NCBI RefSeq assembly: GCF_012641475.1
Contig: NZ_JABAIL010000002.1
Span: 941,449 to 1,005,448, forward strand
Length of the DNA stretch: 64,000 nucleotides
From: Flammeovirga agarivorans
GTDB lineage: Bacteria > Bacteroidota > Bacteroidia > Cytophagales > Flammeovirgaceae
Direction of reading: 5' to 3'
The notes beneath the pieces are model-generated. The model saw only the letters and a program-made list of their open reading frames with translations. It had not been told where the DNA came from and made no database searches. The translations under genes and the position numbers were made by a program. Below are positions 9,187 to 16,947 of this stretch, in pieces (within the stretch, counting starts at the first letter, position 1; every line of letters starts with the position of its first letter).

Positions 9187-10845
9187 ATGTCACGTTTCGA
9201 AGAAAACTTCAAACACCCATATGCATACGATCCAAAGTATAAAAAGCGTGTAGCTTATTTCTGTATGGAGTTTGCCATTGATCAACCATTTAAAATCTAT
9301 TCAGGTGGTCTTGGTTTCCTTGCAGGTTCACACATGCGTTCTGCTTTTGAATTAAACCAAAACTTTATCGGAATTGGTATCCTTTGGAAATATGGTTACT
9401 ACGATCAAGTTCGTAAGGGTAACCAAGAAATGGATGCTCTTTTCCAAGAGAAAATCAACAACTTCTTAGAAGACACAAACATTAAGTTTACTATTCAAGT
9501 AAACGGTCACCCAGTTTGGGTTACAGCTAAGTATTTACGTCCAGGCGTATTCAATACTGTGCCGATGTTCTTCTTAACAACTGACCTTCCAGAAAACGAT
9601 TACTTATCGCAATCAATTTCTCACCGTCTTTATGACGCTGATGCATCTGCGAAAGTAGCTCAATATATGCTTCTTGGTTTAGGTGGTGCTAAATTATTAG
9701 ATGAGTTAGAGTACAATGCTGAAGTATACCACTTCAACGAGGCTCACGCTCTTCCTGCAGCATTCCACTTAACAAAGAAATTTGATGGTGATATGCAAAA
9801 AGTGAAAGACTTATTAGTATTCACTACGCATACTCCAGAAGAAGCGGGTAACGAAAAACACGATATCCACTTCCTTAATAAATTAGGATACTTCAATGGT
9901 ATTTCTTTAGATGAAGTAAGACGTATTACTGGCATCGATGGTGATACTTTTGATCACTCATTAGCTTGTCTTCGTCTTGCAAGAGTTGCAAACGGTGTAT
10001 CAAAACTACACGGTGAGGTATCTAACGATATGTGGAACAAATATGGTAACATTTGCCGTATCACATCTATCACAAACGCTCAAAACCGTACTTACTGGGC
10101 TGATGAGCAACTTTATTCTGCACTTCACAAAGAAGATGACGATAAATTAATCGAGCGTAAGCAATACTTAAAATCGAAATTATTCGAAACTGTTGCTGAC
10201 CAAACTGGTAAATTAATGGACCCTAAGGTCTTAACTATCGTTTGGGCTCGTCGTTTCGCTGCTTATAAGCGTGCTGATTTAATCACTCGTGATAAAGAGC
10301 GTTTCAACCGTATCATGAACAACCCTGATCGTCCAGTTCAAATCATTTGGGCAGGTAAGCCTTACCCTATGGACTACGGTGCTGTTTCAGTATTTAACCA
10401 ATTAGTACACCTTTCTAAGGACTATGGTAACATGGCTGTATTAGTAGGTTACGAATTGAAATTATCTCGTAAGTTAAAGCAAGGTTCTGATGTTTGGTTG
10501 AACAACCCTCGTGTACCTCGTGAGGCTTCTGGTACTTCAGGTATGACTTCAGCAATGAACGGTGGTATCAACCTTTCTACTGATGATGGTTGGATTCCTG
10601 AATTTGCTAACGGTGAGAACTCATTCGTTCTTCCATTAGCTGACTTGAATGCTCCTGTTCACGAACAAGACGAACAAGATTTAAATAGCTTATTAGATAT
10701 CTTAGAGAATGAAATCATTCCTATGTATTATGATGAGCCAGAAAAGTGGAACGAGCGTGTGAAAAACTCTATGCGTGATGTTCTTCCTTACTTCGACGCT
10801 AACCGTATGGCGTTACAGTACTATGAAAAACTATACAATGAGTAA
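9187..10845 (+). CDS. glgP: Short alpha-glucan phosphorylase-like protein (GT35 family)
   Basis: A 552-residue member of the short alpha-glucan phosphorylase group, which normally releases glucose 1-phosphate from glycogen or maltodextrin. ATG at 9187 is chosen over an in-frame TTG at 9148 because the family begins with this MSRFEENF-type N-terminus. Visible hallmarks are VAYFCMEFAIDQPFKIYSGG and LGFLAGSHMRSA near residues 22-54, NEAHALPAAFHL, FTTHTPEEAGNEKHD, and RRFAAYKRADLI. The segment EASGTSGMTSAMNGG at about 446-460 corresponds to the pyridoxal-phosphate lysine region of glycogen phosphorylase, but Thr454 appears where Lys is expected. Activity as a true phosphorylase is therefore uncertain. 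Codon use is strongly biased (GGT, CGT, TTC, AAC), unlike its neighbours, which suggests high expression. Confidence 0.85.
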   Translation: MSRFEENFKHPYAYDPKYKKRVAYFCMEFAIDQPFKIYSGGLGFLAGSHMRSAFELNQNFIGIGILWKYGYYDQVRKGNQEMDALFQEKINNFLEDTNIKFTIQVNGHPVWVTAKYLRPGVFNTVPMFFLTTDLPENDYLSQSISHRLYDADASAKVAQYMLLGLGGAKLLDELEYNAEVYHFNEAHALPAAFHLTKKFDGDMQKVKDLLVFTTHTPEEAGNEKHDIHFLNKLGYFNGISLDEVRRITGIDGDTFDHSLACLRLARVANGVSKLHGEVSNDMWNKYGNICRITSITNAQNRTYWADEQLYSALHKEDDDKLIERKQYLKSKLFETVADQTGKLMDPKVLTIVWARRFAAYKRADLITRDKERFNRIMNNPDRPVQIIWAGKPYPMDYGAVSVFNQLVHLSKDYGNMAVLVGYELKLSRKLKQGSDVWLNNPRVPREASGTSGMTSAMNGGINLSTDDGWIPEFANGENSFVLPLADLNAPVHEQDEQDLNSLLDILENEIIPMYYDEPEKWNERVKNSMRDVLPYFDANRMALQYYEKLYNE

Positions 10846-10890
10846 GATTTATTAGTTTTTTAAGCTAAAATCGTACAATTTGTTATTAAT

Positions 10891-10927
10891 ATTAAGCGAG
10901 TCTATTTTATTAGGCTCGCTTTTTTTA
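10891..10927 (+). terminator. Rho-independent terminator after glgP-like gene
   Basis: AAGCGAGTCT pairs with AGGCTCGCTT (core arms 10894-10900 and 10915-10921) followed by a run of seven or more T. It closes the phosphorylase-like transcript. Confidence 0.85.
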
Positions 10928-10948
10928 TATTCGCAGCCCAATTGAAAA

Positions 10949-11290
10949 ATGTTCTTAGTTTTTAACAAACTTATTCCTGTAAAGGGTTTTGCCGCAATGG
11001 CTGTTTATCCTTTTATATTTGTCCGTTCAGAGTGTAAAAGTTATCAACACTCTGAGCGCTGGCAAATACTTATCAGACACGAGAAGATACATTTTGAACA
11101 ACAAAAAGAATTACTGTTGATATTTTTCTACTTGTGGTATGTGATTGAGTATTTCATTCGATTAGTTATCCACAAGAATTCTAATGAGGCTTACAGAAAT
11201 ATTAGTTTTGAAAGAGAAGCTTACAAAAATGAGGGGAATATCAATTATTTATCAACAAGGAATCGTTTTTCATGGCTTAAACACCTCTAA
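10949..11290 (+). CDS. Mini membrane protein with HEXXH motif
   Basis: A 113-residue protein with a hydrophobic N-terminal segment (about 1-25), the motif RHEKIHFEQQ (His44-His48), a membrane helix at about 55-74, and ISFEREAY at 85-92. HEXXH followed by a distant Glu is the zinc-ligand pattern of gluzincin peptidases; here Glu88 or Glu90 could be the third ligand. I infer a minimal membrane-bound zincin-like fold but see no other peptidase features. No Shine-Dalgarno is present. The gene begins 22 bases after a strong terminator and contains three DnaA-box-like 9-mers. Function unknown. Confidence 0.65.
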   Translation: MFLVFNKLIPVKGFAAMAVYPFIFVRSECKSYQHSERWQILIRHEKIHFEQQKELLLIFFYLWYVIEYFIRLVIHKNSNEAYRNISFEREAYKNEGNINYLSTRNRFSWLKHL

Positions 11291-11372
11291 ATGTTGATAA
11301 CTTTTTAAAATCAACAAAACCACAAACAATTTACACTTTCTTAATTGTGAATAAGTTGTATTCTGTTGATAA
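11041..11372. other. Cluster of DnaA-box-like 9-mers (candidate oriC or DnaA-binding locus)
   Basis: Six matches to the TTATNNACA class lie in 332 bases: TTATCAACA at 11041-11049 and 11249-11257, TTATCCACA at 11166-11174, and on the minus strand TTATCAACA at 11292-11300 and 11364-11372 and TTATTCACA at 11346-11354. Only isolated single copies were noticed elsewhere (16904, 21724). Between 11300 and 11346 the DNA is AT-rich and could unwind. Three boxes lie inside the gene at 10949 and three in the intergenic region. No dnaA, dnaN or gidA is nearby, so origin function is inference. Confidence 0.45.
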
Positions 11373-11380
11373 GTTGAAAT

Positions 11381-11410
11381 AAAAAAAGCCATCTCTAATG
11401 AGACGGCTTT
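11381..11410 (-). terminator. Terminator downstream of the cyclophilin gene
   Basis: AAAGCCATCTC (11385-11395) pairs with GAGACGGCTTT (11400-11410), with a G-T pair on the minus strand. On the minus strand the stem is followed by a T-run. It lies about 30 bases after the cyclophilin stop. Confidence 0.8.
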
Positions 11411-11441
11411 CATATCTTTATGATATATCAATAAGCTGATA

Positions 11442-11912
11442 TTACATTTTCTTTACTTCTCCTAATTCAGGATCTCCTTCCTCTCTTACGATTTCGATAG
11501 AAAGAATTTTATCTCCTTGACGAACATCATCAACGATGTCTACATTCTCAATTACTTTACCGAAACAAGTATGGTTACGATCTAAGTGAGAAGTTTGGTC
11601 ACGGCTGTGGCAGATAAAAAATTGAGAACCACCTGTATTTCTACCTGCATGTGCCATTGAAAGAACACCTCTATCATGATATTGGTTATCGCCATCTAAT
11701 TCACATGCGATTCTGTAACCAGGACCACCATTACCAACACCGTTAGGGCAACCACCTTGAATTACGAAGTTAGGGATTACTCTATGGAAATTTAAACCAT
11801 CATAGAAGTTATGCTCTGCAAGATCTACGAAATTTGCTACTGTGTTTGGAGCATCGTTCACAAACAATTCAGCTGTCATGTCTCCTTTTTCAGTCTTGAT
11901 GATTGCTTTCAT
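11442..11912 (-). CDS. Cyclophilin-type peptidyl-prolyl isomerase
   Basis: A 156-residue single-domain cyclophilin that speeds cis-trans isomerisation of X-Pro bonds. The catalytic region is plain: FHRVIPNFVIQGG with Arg44, then GRNTGGSQFFICH and the substrate-pocket region DRNHTCFGKV. There is no signal peptide, so a cytoplasmic location is likely. The length equals that of E. coli PpiB-like enzymes. A TAnnTTTG promoter element lies 38 bases upstream of the start, and a terminator follows, so it is a single-gene unit. Confidence 0.95.
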   Translation of the reverse strand: MKAIIKTEKGDMTAELFVNDAPNTVANFVDLAEHNFYDGLNFHRVIPNFVIQGGCPNGVGNGGPGYRIACELDGDNQYHDRGVLSMAHAGRNTGGSQFFICHSRDQTSHLDRNHTCFGKVIENVDIVDDVRQGDKILSIEIVREEGDPELGEVKKM

Positions 11913-11949
11913 TTCTAAAATTTTATAAATGATTAATAAAATAGCGTTG

Positions 11950-11957
11950 CAAAGGTA
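11950..11957 (-). promoter_or_regulatory. -7 promoter element (TACCTTTG) of cyclophilin gene
   Basis: On the minus strand this reads TACCTTTG, matching the Bacteroidota housekeeping -7 consensus TAnnTTTG. It lies 38 bases before the start codon at 11912. A clear -33 TTTG was not assigned. Confidence 0.6.
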
Positions 11958-11971
11958 ATAAATTCTACCGC

Positions 11972-14900
11972 TTAACCATGGTTTGGTCGTAAAGGTGTGA
12001 TGTTAATCATTGCTGAAACAACAACATTCTGATCATCATATGTTCTTTCTACAGAATTTCCTTTTTCCAATACTAAGATTCTATCATTATTATCTAAAGT
12101 CAGTGTGTAGGTTTCAAAGTATGACTTACCATTTGCTATTGCAGTTGATATATTATTCATCGCTACTTCATATCTCAACTGATCTTTAGAGGAAACATAT
12201 CTATCTAAAGTAGTGTCTTCACCAAAGAAGTTTTTCCAAGAACCCCCATTTTTCACAATGTGTGATGGATTATTTGAATCTCTATATATAATTGGTACTG
12301 GTACTTTTTCTACCCCAGAATCCATAGATCCTTCAAATTCTAGTTTAGAAGCAATACTACAGATGGCATAAATCTTACCTGCACTATTCACCATTGGGAA
12401 CTTCACACATTTGTATTTTGTGCCATCTTCTCGAGAGTCTATAAATGAAATCTCTGTTTCTTGTTCAGAAATAGCTTCATCAATTTCCCAAATCTCTTCA
12501 CCTTTCTCTGGTCCAAAGATCTCAACATCTGTTTTTCCAATGATATCAAAATCAACATCAATAGATTGTATATAGGTTTGATCTGCCATGATGTATTTAC
12601 CATCAAGATCTTTCATATACACTTCAGCATCATAAGTATCAAAAATTGCCTTTAACTGACGTCTTGATTCTTCTAATTCGCTTTCTCTATTTTTTGTATC
12701 TGTAATATCATGGAACATTACTGTTGCTCCAACGATAGAACCATCTTCAGCATATATTGGATAGTATCTTGTATCCATAATCTGCTTAGAAGTTCCTACC
12801 TGAATGACCATTTCATCGGTAAAGATATTACCGTCTAATGCTTTTCTAATATTTGTATGGTATCTGTCTCTATTTTCTGGACGTACCATATCTAATATTA
12901 CTGTTTCTCCTTCAACAATTTGTAATCCTCTTGATTTCAATGCCTCTTTCATCGCATTGTTTACCAAGGTAACGACCATCTTCTGATCAATTGCTAATAC
13001 ATAATCATGAGTTACATCCAAGAATGCTTTCAAGTTCGCTTCTCTGATAGAAAGTAATTTCTGACTATGTTCTAATTCTTTGGTCGAAGAAATATCATTA
13101 ATAGCACCTGCAAAACGAGTCGCCTTGCCATCTTCATCATGTTTTACTGCTCCTGAAATATGGAACCATCTATAAGTACCATCTTTCATTCTCAGCTCTA
13201 CATCGATAGCATTTTGTGCAATACCAAGATGGTCTGCAATTAAGCTATTAAATACTTTTAAAGTCTTATCTCGATTTAATGGGTGAATATTAGAAATAAA
13301 GGTTTCTAAGCTATTTTCTAGTTCACCTTCTTCATAACCCAATAATTCTTCAAATCTTGATGACCACCAGAATTGCGTATCGTTATTTAGCTCTCCATTA
13401 ATTAAAGCTGCATCCCAAATACCTTCTGTTGTTCCTTGCAAAGCAAGATCAAAACGCTCTAATGTTTTCTCTAGCTCTGTCGTTCTTTCTTTTACCTGCT
13501 CTTGAAGATTATTACGAAGTGTTTCAAGTTCTTTCTGACGACGTTCCATTTCTTCTTGAGTCGCCTGAAGTTCTTCGTAATTCTGTCTCATTTCTTCCTC
13601 TTGGCTTCTTAGGTGGTCCCTTTGCTCTTGAGAAGAAAGTAGTAAAGTCTTAGTTCTTTCGTTGTTCTTTGCTGTTCTTAATGTAGAAGCAATTGATTCT
13701 GCCACTTTCTCAACAAATTCCACTTCGAACTTCTCGATTTCTTTAAAGCTCGCAATTTCAAGAACACCTTCTACCTCATCGTTGATTTTCAATGGAACGA
13801 TAAGCACTGCTCTTGGTGTTGCATCACCTAAGCCGGAAGTAATGTCTGTATATCCTTGTGGTACATCATTGAGGTAAATAGTTTCGCCTAAAAGGTAAGA
13901 CTGACCTAGTAAACCTTCAGCAAAACGGCCATCAATATGTATTTTCTTTTCAATAATTCTTTTTCTCTCGAAAGCATAAGTGGCTTCAAGGTTCAGAAAG
14001 TGCTCTCCCTCATCCGTTTCTTCCATGAAGTAAAGCTCTCCTTGGTTGGCTGATAAATAACCTACCAATTCTGAAATGATGGAATTTGATAATTCTTTAA
14101 TATCTGAATTCTGACGAAGAATATCGCCAAAATGAGCCATACCTTTTGTAATCCAGTTACGCTTTTCGTCCTCATCAGCTACATCTTTCAAACGACTACG
14201 CATCTGCACAAGAGCATTACCTAGCATATCATGCTCACTAGCAGGATTGAAATTAGCTTCGAAATTCCCTTCACCAATATCTAATGCAAATGCTGAGGCT
14301 CTATCCAAATTATCCCTCAATTTATTAGATGATAGAATGATATCATTCATCTCATCAGTGGTTTCATCAATTGATTCACCTAAATCACCAACGGACAATC
14401 TATCCAACTGATCGATCGGTTTTTGGAGTGAGGTATTTAATGTTCTGATTACTAAAAGTGATGATCCAATGGCTAAAATGGCGAAGAATGCCGTAACAAA
14501 AGCAATAGATGAGTTCGCACTATCGATATCTTCATTAATTCTCTTAACATCATCCAACATGGCTTTTTGCTGCTGTTGAGATAATGGACCAAGATATTCT
14601 CGAATTTCTGCTTTTAGTGGGGAGATATTATTTAACAGGTAGTCTACAATGTATTCGTCTACTTCTGTTTTCTTTTTAAAACTTTCTAGTTTGAGCCTTA
14701 AGGTCAAGGAATCTAGTTCCTCAACGTCTTCTTGAATAGCAGCAAAATCTGTGATATGCTGTTCAAAATATAATTCCAAGTCATCTTGACCGTGTTTGTA
14801 TTCTTTCAATAAGATACCAAGGGCATCAATTGAACGTCGGTCTTGTGAAGTCAGTTGTTTTCCTAATTCTTCGAGTTTTTCTAATGCTGGCAGGATATCA

Positions 14901-15214
14901 GTATCCCAAAGTGAGTTTCTTTCATCTTTGTAGCTATCATCTTTTGTTAGAAAATAACCTCTTTGAGCCGCAGAAACACGATCCAGACCTGCATTTATTC
15001 TTGAAGTCATGACAGTGATAGGGTTTCTAGTTTGAATTACCCTATCACCAACATCACTTACCAATTTATTTTGATAAACTACAAGAATAGTAAAAGTGAT
15101 CAAAATCAGAAGGTAGGATGCGGTTAATAGCACATTTCTACCCTGGATTGTCCTAAAACTAAAATAACGTATTATCTGACGTCTAAGCGTCTCTTTATCA
15201 ATTTGTTTTCTCAT
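11972..15214 (-). CDS. CHASE3-HAMP-GAF-multi-PAS receptor without kinase domain
   Basis: A 1080-residue membrane sensor. In order: a membrane helix at about 28-47, a CHASE3-type helical periplasmic domain (NRI/QRGYFLTKDDSYK features), a second helix at about 236-257, HAMP-like segments, a GAF domain (about 365-515), a Glu/Arg/Gln-rich coiled coil (about 520-600), then three PAS domains (WWSSRFEELLGYEEGELENS starts the first) and a final PAS-like segment. No HisKA H-box, no HATPase N or G boxes, no cyclase, GGDEF, PP2C or methyl-accepting motif is visible; it ends in ITPLRPNHG. It is not obviously truncated, since the gene ends 60 bases before the next one. It may act through a separate kinase or by protein contact. 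The output is unknown. Confidence 0.85.
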   Translation of the reverse strand: MRKQIDKETLRRQIIRYFSFRTIQGRNVLLTASYLLILITFTILVVYQNKLVSDVGDRVIQTRNPITVMTSRINAGLDRVSAAQRGYFLTKDDSYKDERNSLWDTDILPALEKLEELGKQLTSQDRRSIDALGILLKEYKHGQDDLELYFEQHITDFAAIQEDVEELDSLTLRLKLESFKKKTEVDEYIVDYLLNNISPLKAEIREYLGPLSQQQQKAMLDDVKRINEDIDSANSSIAFVTAFFAILAIGSSLLVIRTLNTSLQKPIDQLDRLSVGDLGESIDETTDEMNDIILSSNKLRDNLDRASAFALDIGEGNFEANFNPASEHDMLGNALVQMRSRLKDVADEDEKRNWITKGMAHFGDILRQNSDIKELSNSIISELVGYLSANQGELYFMEETDEGEHFLNLEATYAFERKRIIEKKIHIDGRFAEGLLGQSYLLGETIYLNDVPQGYTDITSGLGDATPRAVLIVPLKINDEVEGVLEIASFKEIEKFEVEFVEKVAESIASTLRTAKNNERTKTLLLSSQEQRDHLRSQEEEMRQNYEELQATQEEMERRQKELETLRNNLQEQVKERTTELEKTLERFDLALQGTTEGIWDAALINGELNNDTQFWWSSRFEELLGYEEGELENSLETFISNIHPLNRDKTLKVFNSLIADHLGIAQNAIDVELRMKDGTYRWFHISGAVKHDEDGKATRFAGAINDISSTKELEHSQKLLSIREANLKAFLDVTHDYVLAIDQKMVVTLVNNAMKEALKSRGLQIVEGETVILDMVRPENRDRYHTNIRKALDGNIFTDEMVIQVGTSKQIMDTRYYPIYAEDGSIVGATVMFHDITDTKNRESELEESRRQLKAIFDTYDAEVYMKDLDGKYIMADQTYIQSIDVDFDIIGKTDVEIFGPEKGEEIWEIDEAISEQETEISFIDSREDGTKYKCVKFPMVNSAGKIYAICSIASKLEFEGSMDSGVEKVPVPIIYRDSNNPSHIVKNGGSWKNFFGEDTTLDRYVSSKDQLRYEVAMNNISTAIANGKSYFETYTLTLDNNDRILVLEKGNSVERTYDDQNVVVSAMINITPLRPNHG

Positions 15215-15277
15215 TGAGAAGTCTATTTTTCAGCTTGATAACGTAGAGTCATCAGGTAGAAAACTGAGACTCTGCAA

Positions 15278-15880
15278 TTATGATTCTGCTTGACGTGATG
15301 ACATTCCTTTTTGATAGCACTTTCTACATCTTGCTTCGTAGGAATCTGTTTCCCCTAGAAGTACTTGTTCTTTTGAAGCAGAAAGGCGATAAGAATACAA
15401 CGCCGGCTCACCACATTGTACACAAATAGCGTGCAATTTTGTAACGTATTCTGCAATTGCCATAAGTTCTGGCATTGGTTTAAACGGTTTTCCTTGAAAA
15501 TCCATGTCTAAACCGCATACAATAATACGATGACCTTTGTTGGCTAATTCAACACAAACATCTACGAGTTTGTTATCAAAAAATTGTGCCTCGTCAATAG
15601 CTATAACTTCATTTTCGCTAACATATTGTGTAATCTCGTCAGCAGTTTTAACCGGAGTGGAAATAATTGAATTAGAGTTGTGAGAAACGACGTTTGAGTC
15701 GTGGTAACGGGTATCGACTGCAGGTTTAAAAATATGAACCGTTTGCTTAGCAATTGTTGCTCTATTTACTCTTCTGATTAACTCTTCTGTTTTACCAGAA
15801 AACATAGATCCGCAAACAACTTCTATCCAACCTATTTGCTTTTCTTCTGTACGGTCTTGGAATCTAGGTTCTACAAACAT
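15278..15880 (-). CDS. tdk: Thymidine kinase
   Basis: A 200-residue type II thymidine kinase that phosphorylates thymidine to dTMP in nucleotide salvage. The P-loop is GSMFSGKT, the DEAQFF motif (AIDEAQFFD) follows, and a four-Cys zinc site is formed by CVQCGEP and CRKC. An upstream in-frame TTG at 15934 would give 18 extra residues, but the TACCTTTG promoter element at 15909-15916 lies inside that extension and the family starts with the MFVEPRF-type N-terminus, so ATG at 15880 is preferred. It is divergent from miaA. Confidence 0.96.
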   Translation of the reverse strand: MFVEPRFQDRTEEKQIGWIEVVCGSMFSGKTEELIRRVNRATIAKQTVHIFKPAVDTRYHDSNVVSHNSNSIISTPVKTADEITQYVSENEVIAIDEAQFFDNKLVDVCVELANKGHRIIVCGLDMDFQGKPFKPMPELMAIAEYVTKLHAICVQCGEPALYSYRLSASKEQVLLGETDSYEARCRKCYQKGMSSRQAES

Positions 15881-15908
15881 AGTATTAATATCTTGAAAAT
15901 TCAGTGGG

Positions 15909-15916
15909 CAAAGGTA
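15909..15916 (-). promoter_or_regulatory. -7 promoter element (TACCTTTG) of tdk
   Basis: On the minus strand it reads TACCTTTG, a full match to TAnnTTTG, 29 bases before the preferred tdk start at 15880. Its position argues against the longer 15934 start. Confidence 0.65.
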
Positions 15917-15971
15917 CACTTTTGTTTGCATCAATCCTCACATTATTTGTAAATGCTTTCCTAGTTATTGT

Positions 15972-15979
15972 TAACTTTG
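15972..15979 (+). promoter_or_regulatory. -7 promoter element (TAACTTTG) of miaA
   Basis: TAACTTTG matches TAnnTTTG, 36 bases upstream of the miaA start, with TTTG 22 bases further upstream as a possible -33 element. It forms a divergent promoter pair with tdk. Confidence 0.6.
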
Positions 15980-16014
15980 TGTGATGATAAAAATCCAGTA
16001 TCAAATCACATTAA

Positions 16015-16920
16015 ATGTCAGATAAAGAAAATGTATTAGTCGTAGTGGTTGGACCAACCGCGGTAGGTAAAACAGATTTTTGTGTCCAGTTAGCAAAATC
16101 ATTAGAAACAGAGGTAGTTTATGCTGATTCCCGTCAATTTTTTAAGGAAATACAAATCGGAACAGCAAGGCCAACTATAGAGGAAATGCAAGGTGTTCCT
16201 CATCACTTTGTTGGACACTTATCTATCGACGAAGAATACAGTTTCGGACATTATGAAAAAGATGCTTTAGCGTTATTGGAACAACTTTTCCAACATCATA
16301 AATATGTTATACTTTCTGGAGGTTCTGGTATGTATGTAGATGCTGTGTGTAAAGGTATCGATCCGATGCCAACTAGTGATCCTGCAATCAGAAATGCTTA
16401 TAACAAAAAGTATGAGGAAGAAGGACTAGAACCGCTACTAAAGGAGCTTAAAGAAAAAGATCCTGAATATTACGATAAAGTAGACAGGGCCAACTACCAG
16501 AGAGTTATCCGTTCACTAGAAGTAATGGCTATAACTGGAGAACCTTACTCTAGCCAACGAAGTACTTACACTGCTAAAAGACCTTTTAAAATCATCAAGA
16601 TAGGTTTAGATCGTGATCGACAAGAATTGTATGATCGTATTAACCTCAGAATGGATTTAATGCTAGACAATGGTTTGGTAGAAGAGGTAAAAAGTATGTT
16701 GCCCCATAAAGATAAAAACGCGCTACAAACTGTAGGGTATAAAGAAATATTTGACCATTGGGATGGTAAACACGATTGGGACAAGGCTGTTGAGCTACTT
16801 AAAAGAAACAGTCGAAGATATGCTAAAAAACAATTATCCTGGTTTAGACGAGATGAAAATACATTTTGGGTACATCCAGACCAATTAAAAGAGACTATCG
16901 AGTTTATCCACAAAGCCTAA
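16015..16920 (+). CDS. miaA: tRNA dimethylallyltransferase
   Basis: A 301-residue enzyme that transfers dimethylallyl to N6 of A37 in tRNAs reading UNN codons. The P-loop GPTAVGKT is at residues 13-20, followed by the family motifs YADSRQFFKEIQIGTARPT and ISGGSGMY-like LSGGSGMYVDAVCKG, and later VGYKEIFDHWDG and RNSRRYAKKQLSWFRRD. Length and motif order are normal for MiaA. It is the first gene of a plus-strand run; the sensor kinase starts 28 bases later and may be co-transcribed. Confidence 0.97.
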   Translation: MSDKENVLVVVVGPTAVGKTDFCVQLAKSLETEVVYADSRQFFKEIQIGTARPTIEEMQGVPHHFVGHLSIDEEYSFGHYEKDALALLEQLFQHHKYVILSGGSGMYVDAVCKGIDPMPTSDPAIRNAYNKKYEEEGLEPLLKELKEKDPEYYDKVDRANYQRVIRSLEVMAITGEPYSSQRSTYTAKRPFKIIKIGLDRDRQELYDRINLRMDLMLDNGLVEEVKSMLPHKDKNALQTVGYKEIFDHWDGKHDWDKAVELLKRNSRRYAKKQLSWFRRDENTFWVHPDQLKETIEFIHKA

Positions 16921-16947
16921 TAAATAAACGAAATCAATCACTGAATA

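Noticed and set aside
15880-15934. N-terminal extension of thymidine kinase from a TTG at 15934
   Set aside because: A consensus promoter element lies inside it and the extra residues have no family match.
16904-16912. Single DnaA box TTATCCACA at the end of miaA (and TGTGAATAA at 21724)
   Set aside because: Isolated sites with no cluster around them, consistent with chance.
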